From Osedax fenrisi (Eukaryota > Annelida > Polychaeta > Sabellida > Siboglinidae), in contig OZ025243.1 of NCBI GenBank assembly GCA_964019155.1, positions 15,312,761 through 15,376,760 on the forward strand: 64,000 bases of DNA. Reading direction: 5' to 3'. The translations under genes were made by a program, and so were the position numbers. Below the pieces are notes generated by a model. It ran no database searches. It saw nothing but the letters and a program-made list of their open reading frames with translations, and had not been told where the DNA came from. Positions 50,537 to 62,466 of this stretch are shown here, one piece after another; position 1 is the first letter of the stretch; every line of letters starts with the position of its first letter.

Positions 50537-51327
50537 TATATACATATAAAGTATATTTCAATATAATAAATAAATTATTAGAAATTAAAACAAATAAATA
50601 TTTATAAAATAAAAATATATATGCAATAATGGAGAGAATGAAATGTACAACTTTATTAAAAATCAATATTTAAATTTAAAGTAGGTCAATTTGTATATTT
50701 GATCTAAACTAAAAATGAAACATAATAAATATTAGTTGGTAATTTATTTAACTAATATCTAATTATGTATATAAAATATAATTTATAAATAAATTAGCGC
50801 ATATATACACAAATATATATATTTAATAAATATAATAAAATTACATAGAATATATATACTAAAAATAAATATATATAAAAAAATATCTATATGGTATGCA
50901 GATTAAGAGAGGAATATATATATATATTAGTTTTGTAATCGAACCCTACTACCAGAATATCGGTTCGAAATAGTCGAAGTATTATTTCGAGTCCGAATTC
51001 AAAATTTTATAATCATTGAGTATCAGTTCGAAGTACACTAGAGCTGTAAATGAACTCGAACAGTTCGAACATTTTTCGAACAGTATCGAACTTTTGATAC
51101 TTCGAACTTTGAAAAAGATTTCGGTTTCGAACTACAAATTTCGAACTTTTGAACTTCGAACTTTGAATTCAAGTATCGAACTTTTTATGCAATTATCGAA
51201 CTTACGATGTATCATATGTTTGATAATATATTTAATTTTAATATGTAAACTTAATTGATATTTAACAATAAATTATAAATGATTGTATAAATAAATCGTA
51301 GAATATATTTAAATTATTTTTAGTAAA
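50331..51327. other. AT-rich, ending in TTCGAAC-rich hAT-like terminus at the gap
   Basis: From about 51042 (CTAGAGCTGTAAATGAAC) follow many TTCGAAC/GTTCGAA motifs up to 51190, as in hAT subterminal regions. The other end is lost in or beyond the gap. No gene. Confidence 0.45.
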
Positions 51328-51527
51328 NNNNNNNNNNNNNNNNNNNNNNNNNNNNNNNNNNNNNNNNNNNNNNNNNNNNNNNNNNNNNNNNNNNNNNNNN
51401 NNNNNNNNNNNNNNNNNNNNNNNNNNNNNNNNNNNNNNNNNNNNNNNNNNNNNNNNNNNNNNNNNNNNNNNNNNNNNNNNNNNNNNNNNNNNNNNNNNNN
51501 NNNNNNNNNNNNNNNNNNNNNNNNNNN
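51328..51527. other. Assembly gap (200 N)
   Basis: Exactly 200 N. Directly after it, ATGTTAACCCA repeats (51534-51565) recall the TAGTGTTAACCC array near the first gap. Confidence 0.99.
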
Positions 51528-52665
51528 AATATAATGTTAACCCATTTAATGTAATGTTAACCCAGTGTAGGCCATATTAACCAGGTTTAAGTAATGGTAA
51601 GCCAAGTTTAACCGTGTTAACCTAACTTAAGCATTGATAATTCAAGTCTAGTATGTATGCACAGAAGAGCAGCGGTTTATATTCAAATCATGCAGGCTAG
51701 TTAAGAATACTTTATACATTTCACTTAGAGATTCCATATTGCTAAGGGATATAAATTTATAAATAATCTTAAGATTTCATACATAAAGATTTCACACCTT
51801 GTTTTGGTGAAAATAATATTTTATTTAAAATTGTTGTTAATTCATAATACTATATATGATTTTTAATATCTGTAAAAAAATTATTCATGAAAAAATTCTA
51901 GAAATGACATAAAAAGTGGTATATATATTCATTATATATATAATATATTGATATATATTCAAATACTGATCTCTCAAAATAATGAATTCACATTAACAGT
52001 GTATGTATAAAGGCTATTAATATAAAAAATATTATATATCTATATTATTTTTATTTATATTATACATAGAACATATGTTTAGATATTACCATAGAGATAT
52101 CTTTGATAAATATTTTTTAAATAATAGTAAAAATACAATAGAATAAATGTCATAAAATGTCCATTAAAAATAGTAATTTATATATATATATATATACACA
52201 ATAGGCTATTTATAATACATATTATAAAGATATATCTATGTAGGTATACATGCATATTATATATACAATAAAAAAATAGATTGATTTAATGAATAGAATT
52301 CTGCATGCCAGCATATTAATAGACCATATGCTACTTATCTATTTACATGGTAAACTGTGAAATGAAATCTGTTTTTGTGGCCAAGTGTGTGTGATAGCAT
52401 CCCCTTAAAATACAAACCCACTAAGTCCTATTATCGTTTCAAATGATACTTCATTATCGAAACAGTTTAATCCCTATAACAAAATAAAACAGTTATGGTG
52501 TTAAAAAAATATGGTGTTCCTTAGTAAGGAATGATATTTCACAATGGTACATCGAAGAGGCATTTACGGATGTCATTTCTGCGCTAAATAATTAACACAA
52601 AATATATTTTATAATCAATAAATAATATTAAAAATCTTATTTAATAATAATAATTTATTAAAGCG
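51528..52665. other. Intergenic, downstream of the MADF-BESS gene
   Basis: Degenerate GTTAACC repeats to about 51640, then AT-rich DNA. A candidate polyadenylation signal for the - strand gene (AATAAA, complement of 52654-52659) sits about 10 nt after the stop, unusually close; others lie further left. Confidence 0.5.
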
Positions 52666-52861
52666 TTAATGTTTATCGTATTGGAATATATGTTGAATAA
52701 GCTCCACCTCTAAACGGTCGTAATAGCGCGGTCTCTCGCGCAGCATGTGTGCTATGTACAGTCCCGTAGTATCGTACTTGTCCGTCTGTCTTGTTTCTCC
52801 ATTTCTCTCCACTCCATCGGGTATCTCGGGCGTCGACTTTCGTTTTCTATTTGAAGACACG
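52666..52861 (-). CDS. MADF-BESS exon 6 (C-terminus, BESS-like motif)
   Basis: Phase 2 start, TAA stop. It encodes VSSNRKRKSTPEIPDGVE and the helical DTTGLYIAHMLRERPRYYDR, ending IQHIFQYDKH. The spacing of hydrophobics (LYIAHML, YYDRL, LIQHIF) with a leading acidic D fits the BESS protein-interaction motif. The acceptor is attacacccacag. Confidence 0.85.
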
Positions 52862-54572
52862 CTGTGGGTGTAATTAGCGAATGTATCTATTTGAAAAAGT
52901 AATGTACGTATACCTAATTTGATTCGTTTACATTACGAATAAGATATATTAAAAGAAATGGTTAATGAAATACGTTCTATATGTGTCGATGTATTATGAT
53001 GTACTAACTTATTGGCGATACTTTTTGAATACGTAGACGTACATAATCGTGAAACTGGATTGACATATGATAGCGATAAGGGGATGAAAGTGGGTTCTAT
53101 AGAGGTATCGTCGGGGCTTTGAGATGTTGTTGAGAGGTGGTCTAGGGTGGTACACGATACAGAGGTAAGGGGTAGGGCGTTAGAAGTTATCTCGGTATGG
53201 GGTAGGGCGTTAGAGGTTATCTCGGTAAGGGGTAGGGCGTTAGAGGTTATCTCGGTATGGGGTAGGGATTTACAGATTATCTTGGTATGGGGTAGGGAGG
53301 CTATAGTGGTATAGTCTAGGATCGGAGATTCTATGGCGATACGGGCTAGAGAGGTAGAGGCCTTAGAGATGTTAACTACGGCCGGATCAGTAGATGGGTG
53401 GGAGGGTGATGATAGGGAAGGGGAGGCGTAAGAGTGAGAGACAAGGGAAGGGGCGGCGTAGGATTGAGAGTTAAGCAAGGAAGAGGCGGCGGGGGAGGAA
53501 GTGGTTACTCGGAGCAGATTTCTCAGAGACGGTGGCTGCATTCTCGGAGAATGTGGGTCATCCTGCGAAAGTAGTCGTACGTACATATTATTATTATTAT
53601 CAGATTTAGATTTACACCAGGGTTTTTGTAGAAGCTAAAGCTTATCGAGACAATTACCCTTAATTTTAAAGCAAGTCCAAATAAAATATTATAAAATATT
53701 AGATGACTTCCTGTTTACATAGATACAATACAATGAATAAAATAGAAAAATAATATAAATTGTTTGAACTTGCCATAAAATTATGAATATACATACGTAC
53801 ATTATATATGGATTATGGGCATCGAGAACAAACTCTCGAGTCTAATTGGATGCGTTTCGAGGATACTTTATTATTATGAAATGATGAATGAAATTATGTT
53901 AGAAACGAATAATTAAAAACTCAATAAATGTATTCTATTCTATTCTATATATATAGAACTATTCTATATATATATAGAACTATTCTATATATATATATAT
54001 AGAACTATTCTATATATATAGAACTATTCTATATATAGAACTATTCTATATATAGACCTATTCTACAAATAAAACTATTCTATATATAGATATCGTGTAT
54101 AATGGTTATCCAAGTGTAGTTTAAATTGATATACCACCGAGATAAATATGACCTATACATTTCTAATAAAATTAACTTGTCATACAATAATCTATTATAT
54201 GAAAACACTTATTATAGAATATACGTATATATATATCATAGAGCTAGAGAGAAATAGAGTAGTAAACAGGGTATCTGACATGCGGAAAGCGTCAATCTAA
54301 TTTGGTCACCTCAAAATGGCGGATTTGACCTATTTTATTTTTTATTTTGTAGCTAGAATAAAATAAATAATACCATTGGAAAGAGGATAAAAAAGTAATA
54401 TAAGTTTCATATTTTAATTTTTTCATATAATTAATAATAAAAAAGTTACGATCATAAGAATATTATATTTTAATATTTGGTCACCTCAAAATGGCTGATT
54501 TCGTATTTCAGCTTTCCGCATTGGCTTACGTTGTGAGGCATTGAGTATTACCACTCTATTTCTATCTAGCTC

Positions 54573-54606
<34 letters not shown>

Positions 54607-57379
54607 GAATATAATAGAATATAACTGCCTGTGTGGCTCAGTGGCTAAGGCGTCAGACACACAAGCAGTAGGACACGGGTTCGACCCTCGTCCAGACCAT
54701 TAATTAATTTTATAAAATGGGTCTTAAAATATTATTTAGATATGATCTTATATAATTGTGTATAAATAAATGATCAGCTCTCGTTAAAACCATGGATGCC
54801 TTAACATGAGAGCGGCTTCGAAGGGACATTAGAGCCATATATGGTTATAAGTGAATAACTTCATCTAAGTTCCTGGATGGGATGAAAGGACTCCACCAAA
54901 TAAAAATAACAATAACAATAACAATATAGATAGTAAACCATAGATTGTATCGTTAATGTTGTATCCATGTGGTCGGCCACATCTAACTTCAAGTTAAAGC
55001 TGTAGGGTCTCAAATCTGTCCTCATAAACTCCATGTATTCCGTGTACGGGTACGGCTTCATGCTTTGAGGCTATCGTATTCAATTAAATATTAAATAATA
55101 AGAAAACAACTTTATTTTGAATTTTTATATTCATAGAAAATAATTGAATATTTTGAATATTATAAACTTCATTTCATAAATATATAGCAGGGGGTAAAAT
55201 ACATTTTTGTTTTAAATACACTGATTATTATATGTATTGGTCAATTTGAATGAATAAACCATAAAAGACATTATTAAAATACATTATCTATTTATTATTT
55301 GAATAAATAAACCATAAAAAACATTATTAAAATACATTATCTATTTTTTAAATAGAATGAACATTTTTATAAAGAATTTGAATGAGTTATAATGTATAAT
55401 TTTTATGAATAATTTATAAATGTAAAAATTCTATGGTTTTTTTTAAATTTATTTCCCATAGGAAATATTATAGGTTTTAATAATGTTAACCATAATTAAT
55501 TGTATACAAAATATTATAAAGATATTATTAAAATATTTTGGATGCAAGTAAACTTGGATTTTTAAATAATTATTAATAACTTTAATTATTGTAATAATAT
55601 TATTAATAAATATGTAATACATAGGTTTGTATTACATACTAAGTACTATATACTATTGGTTTTTATCAAAATACTAATATTAACAACCATTTTAATCATT
55701 TATATCATTAGATAATTGATCGGTAAATATGAATAATTGTTGTATAATAAATGAAAGTAAGAGAGAAGTAATCTAGGATGTATTTTGAATATACAATTAA
55801 TGAAGTATTTGTTGAAAATGAATTTATTTAAGTCATTTAATAATAGTGTTAATAATATCATTATTAAATTTGTGAACAGGTTATCATGGAATCAGGTTTT
55901 CTATTTATTGTATTTGACTAAAAACTGTGTATAGAAATATATGGCGTATTAAGTATAGAAATACAATGTATATTAAGATATGCTATAATGTGTGTATACT
56001 TAAATATCGTAATAGAGTGATATATCTAACTATGTATCATTACTATTTGCCAATAGATATTCTTAATTGCTTAGGTATTATATCAGCAGTGTATTAATGC
56101 GTTATACGATGGTCTATATATTTGTATTCAAGATTTATTTGCGTTAAAGTATACTTTAAATAATATATAATACATTGCGAAGGTAAACCACTAAATCTGA
56201 GTATAATAACATTACTTTATTGTACGCATGCAACTATTGTTTACGGAATAAAGCTAAAAGCTTAAAGCTTAAATAGATTGCGAGCGTATCTGTATTTTTG
56301 AGGAAATAATATTTTACCTATCTTAAATATTATTAAAATATTCATTTTGTATATATAAAATAAATGGATTACTTCAACTATGTTAACTTACACAGCTATA
56401 TATATATATACACATATATAATTATACAAATATAAATAATATTATTTGATGAAATCAAAATTACTTTGCGAGTTGTACCAGATACCTTTGATATTTGTCT
56501 GATATAATATAAATATGTACGTATTAATTACAAATAGTTTTTATAGTCGGTATGCTGTACATCAATAAATACTAGTAGTATGTTTATCTATATACTTATA
56601 TGTATAAGTTTATTCTTATAAAATATGTTACTTTACCATTATGTAAAGTCATCCTATTTTACTTTCTATTCAATCTAATTTATTATGCAGTCGCACTAAA
56701 CCACCTATACCACAATACTTTATGTCTAGTTCGCTACGATCTTATTCGTATTTATATTTGTATTCCATAAATCGTATTCGTATTTTTATTTCAATAAAAC
56801 ATTACATTAATATTAAAGTTTATTCTTAGTCAAATAAAAACTATTTATACGTATAAATTCGGCTTCGAAGGCACATTAGACCATACGGTTATAAGTGAAA
56901 ACGTCGTCTAAGTTGCTATCTGGGTGAAAGGACTCCACCACACTAACAATAAGTTATACGATATGTATTATGAACTATTATAACATATTATTATTATTAT
57001 TATTATTATTATTTTATTAAGGGTATCCTTAGTATAAGCTAAACAGCACTTCAGGGTATCCCTCCGATAATTATAGCCAATATTCGTTAAATAAATTCAT
57101 TCAAAATTCGACTAACGTAGAAAGCATTAGAATCAGCCGGGGGTCTGCGTATCTTGATGGATCTCATGTACGCGGTCTTCAGGTGCCGGAACAGCTTGAT
57201 CACTTCCTCTACGATAGGCAGTAGTATCACGTTTTATATTGATAGATACTTTTTTGATATATAATAAATATTTAATATATATATATAATATAATTAATTT
57301 ATAATATATAATTCTTTCTATCTATAATTATTATCATATTTATAATTTATATATCGGGGTACCTTTAGAAGCTAGAGAT

Positions 57380-57414
<35 letters not shown>

Positions 57415-60400
57415 TATCATATAGCATTATACTGCTCAGTATTGAATACTCATAGGTATACAATGTATACTATATGTATATCACCATATATTGTATGTGT
57501 AGAGATATGCACACATTATTATATTCACACTACAATGGGTTTTTTTCCACAGAATTTTAATGGCTATTAAATACACAATGAATAAACTAAATGAGCTATT
57601 TCAATGGAATGTGAGCAATCCCTCACCCAGAAGCTATGTTTAGTTTATACTAAGGATACCCTTAAAAGATACCATTTAAGAGTAATGGTATCGATAATGT
57701 ATATCTGGTTATAATAATAATATATAGTTTATTAGGTAAACAAAAAAATGGAAGAAAAAATAGATATGAATTGATATCCAAATCGACATGGTACAAAAAT
57801 TAACATTGGGTTTAAAATTAATAAAAAAACGCCTTGGTTTATGCATGCCGAACAAATGTGGATATTATACGTATAGGAGTATATGTATATATGAGAATAA
57901 CGCAGAGGTTAAGGAAGTTCGATGGTTATTGGTATATGAAGTTTAGTAAAGATTAGCGAGGATTATGGTATAATGACCGCCGAGTGCAGATACCCCGGGG
58001 GTTTTATAGCTAGCGGTAAACGTGTCGATTTCCATATAATTATTTGAGTGTTAGAATTAGTGTTGGAATGTGAGTTGCTTTACAATACCATATATGCGAT
58101 ATGGTGTTGCTATTAGTATAGCCAATATTCGGTAAATAAATTCATTCATTCAAATAGAACGCCGAGTTCGATAGCGACATAATACAGACTACTACCCACA
58201 TACAACCCGCATACTACGCGCATACTACGCGCATACTACGATACCTGTATCCGGATCGCCGTCTTCTTTGGTGTAGTCCAGCGTTTCGGCTATGCGTGTG
58301 TAGTCTCTCCTCTTCATCACTCGGTCTTTGTAGTCGCGCGACGAGATGTTCCATATGGACGGGTATTTCTCAACCTAAGCGTTAGGTTAACGATTACTTA
58401 TAACGGAAATAGTATGTGTACGTAATGGGCGTCGATAAAGGATAATATAATATATTGTCTGGGGTCGATGGATTAGTGGGACAACCAAAAGCTAGTAAGC
58501 CAGAAGTCTCGGTTTCGACTCCAGGCAGTTCTCTTTTTCTCTTGTGTTTATCAAGAACTTAATAAACGATAAATCAAAACACAAGACAAAAAATGTAACT
58601 ATTTGTTTTGTATGGGGCCCCTCACAGTTATTTATAACATGTACAAGTCTATGACTTCTAGAGGGGTTCATTTGTATCGTATTCAATATATATATGATAT
58701 TTCAATAAATAAATAATATATTATGTTGTAGACCTTTAGGAGGAAACATTATATTACTATACTAGAAAACTAACAGAAAAAAATACGATTATTCTATATA
58801 ATAAATATTGTTATTATTAATATTATAGTATTAGTATTATATTACTATACTAGAATACTAACAGAAAAAAATACAATTCTTCTATATAATAAATATTATT
58901 ATTATTAGTATTATAGTATTAGTATTATATTATATTATTATTATTAGTATTATATTACTATACTAGAAAACTAACAGAAAAAAAATACAATTATTCTATA
59001 TAATAAATATTATTATTATTAGTATTATATAAATAATATCGCTATTCAACGTCAATGATCAGATATACCCTAAAGGGGGTTTCACACGTAAAATAACATA
59101 GCCTGATATGTATAGCCCGATATCGTAGAGCATAAAATTCAGCCAGTTTCGGTGAGAACAGCTTTAATGATATCATGCAGTTCTGCGTACGTCTTAATGA
59201 TATCATGCAGTTCTGCGTACGTCTTATGTGTTTACATATAAGTTTTCATATCGAGCTATACAAATCAGGATTATTTATCACGTTATTGTTAGTGTGAAAA
59301 CCCGCTAAGACTGCGCGTCATGTAAATAGTACAAGTTTATGAAAGCGACTTACTATAATTTACTATATATATATATATAAATATTTATAAAAATATATAT
59401 AATATATATATATATTTCCTTATAAATAGGAGACAATAATTCGGGTGACATACACGAATAAGTTTATAGAAGTACCTCAACCAATCAGGTAACGGGTAAC
59501 AGGTAACAGGTAATCGATGATTCAAAATTAAATATAATGTGCATCTCGATGTGGTGTGATCTCTGGGTATGATTACTGTCACTACTTATCTCGATTATAT
59601 ACTATTGCCGTTGAATGTGTGTGTGTGTCATGTTCTTTGCATACACTACTTATATCCAGTCAGTGTAACGTGTAAGTAGATAGTTGGGAATAGATGAGCT
59701 TTTACAAAATTAACTATTCATTCGATGTTTAATATTTGTAATTATTTTTGTAAATAATCTATTCATAATAAATAGATATAATTAATATTTTTTTTTAAAT
59801 CTAAAATTGTTATAAATATATATATATAGTGAAAACTTCAAATATATATAATATATATATATATACTTATGTATCATCTAATCTTTTAGTTAAAGACTGA
59901 AAACTTCAAATATATATAATATATATAAAACTGTTAGACAATATTTTTTGTTGTTGTTTCCATGCATTATTATTACCATTCCTGAAATTGATCTCTTTAC
60001 CACTCTCGTTATGTTTAAGATGTCACTATTTCTCCAACCTCAATATACACTACACCACTCCTACTCCCACTCCTGCTATCACTCCTACTCCGACTCCTGA
60101 TCCCACTACTGATCATACTCACTCCAGTATTACGTATATTGATTCATAGTATACTAGATTATATTTTAAATGAACTCAACTGATTATATTAGAATGAATT
60201 CAATAACCACGGTTAATACATAGTCATAATAAATATGTTAATAACTAATACAGAACGCTATTTTCTAAATGAATTGTAACTAATAACCGTTCATAATATA
60301 ATCAATATAGAACTTATGTATATTATAAATTATTGAGTTGACCTAGGTGGATCGTATATTTGTAATTTAAACTCGTGGTAATTACGTAATAGTAATGAAA

Positions 60401-60496
60401 TCCTCTAAACTACTAATTATTAGCTCCTATCACAAGTTTGTGCATGTAAATGAAAATATTCTATACAAAAATCAGCCAAAAGTTCTTTTACCTAAC

Positions 60497-60543
<47 letters not shown>

Positions 60544-61889
60544 ATATTTATATATGTATTAATAATTTATAAATAATTTATATTTATAAAGTAATTTATA
60601 AATATTTGTACAAAATATTATAATAAATCTTCATTTTAATAATTTACATTGGTTTGAAAAAAACTTATACTGCATGTCTAACAATACAAATTACGACAAG
60701 CTTATATCTATTTCAGTGATTTCTATACTACTGCTAAGAGTGGCAGGAGTTAATATTAAATATGTTGCTCAGATATGGAGTTTTATAATAATAAATAATT
60801 GTTATAATATATCTGATTACTCCGATGGTATAAATACATATAGTTTTAATACATAAATAAGTATAGTAATAATATTAATACTATAAATATACAGTCAACT
60901 CTCGGTAAGTCGGACTACGGATAATTCGGACTTCTCGATAAGTCGGACACATTTAGTTGGTTTGGTTGGATTTGTATCTAGTTCCATGTTAAATTAATCG
61001 GATAAGTCGGACTTTTCTATAAGTCGGACACATATTATAGTCATTTTTATGATTTTGATACTGGATAAGTCGGACTTTTTATAAATTGTCAGAAATGTTT
61101 ACTTTAAATAATGAATATTATAATTTTAGAAGGTAATATTATTGAATACAACATTTTATGTTGTTGATTGTTGCATAATTCCATATTTCGATAACCATTT
61201 AACTCGCGCTGCGCATTTCATGTCTTATTTGCATGATATTCTTAATCTCGGATAAGTCGGACATCTCGCTAAGTCGGACACTTTTCCCGGTCCCTTGCGA
61301 GTCCGACTTATCGGGAGTTGACTGTACTATTAATTTAATAGTATATTTAATATAATAACTATAATGTTATGAGTATGTATGTCTCTAAATTTGTGTTTAC
61401 TGAGCTTTGGATATGGTTCAAATATCATATTTAATATATTAAATTATTTAATTGATTACAAATCTTTAGATTAATAAATATTTCTGTTCCGTTTATATGA
61501 TTATCATAATGATATAAAATGTATATCCTAAACTATTTAAATTTTAATTATCAAATGTGTCTTCTGTAACTTTAACAAATGTACTTATTTTACTATCACT
61601 GATAGTAACTACAAGTGATAACCATTATAAATACTATTTTACATAGTATTTACAAAGGTTACGGGTCATAACCGGATCGTAGGATCGTATATGAGGCGTG
61701 CGTCGAAAGAACGCAGCGTGTTTATTCATATCAGTGACAAATTAAAGCTATATCTAATAATAGATATACATAGATATATCTAATATTACTATACTTTGAT
61801 ATTATCTATAGATAAAATGAAATACATACATACGTTGTACTGTTATTATTACGTATACGGTATACTTACCATACGTATATAGTATATAC

Positions 61890-61921
<32 letters not shown>

Positions 61922-62432
61922 TATATATATATATTTATTATTTCATTTGAATTGATTTTAATTAGTTTGAATTGGTTTTTATTAATTCATTACTTTTAAT
62001 ATAATTGTATTACTTAATTTGAATTGATTTTTATTAATTCATTTCATTATATAATTATTACATCTAGTATGATTCTTCACTGATATGAATATAGGGGCAG
62101 TGTACTTTACACACACGCCTCATATATATATATCCTGATATCCGGTTATGACCCTCCCACTTTACAAATAATAATTACAATTATTTTATTTAATTTAAAA
62201 TAGAATTATAATTATTCAAATTATTATTATAATATGATATTATATATCGTATATATTATATAGATATTATATATTAAATATCATATTACAAATATAATAA
62301 AAAACTCATATAAATTGTATATGAGTTTTTTATAATTAAAATATCATTATTTTTAAAATTATAAAATATGAGTTTTTTTCACAAATCCTTATCCTTTCTC
62401 GGAACTATTTTGAAATAATGATCTAGCATGTA

Positions 62433-62466
<34 letters not shown>

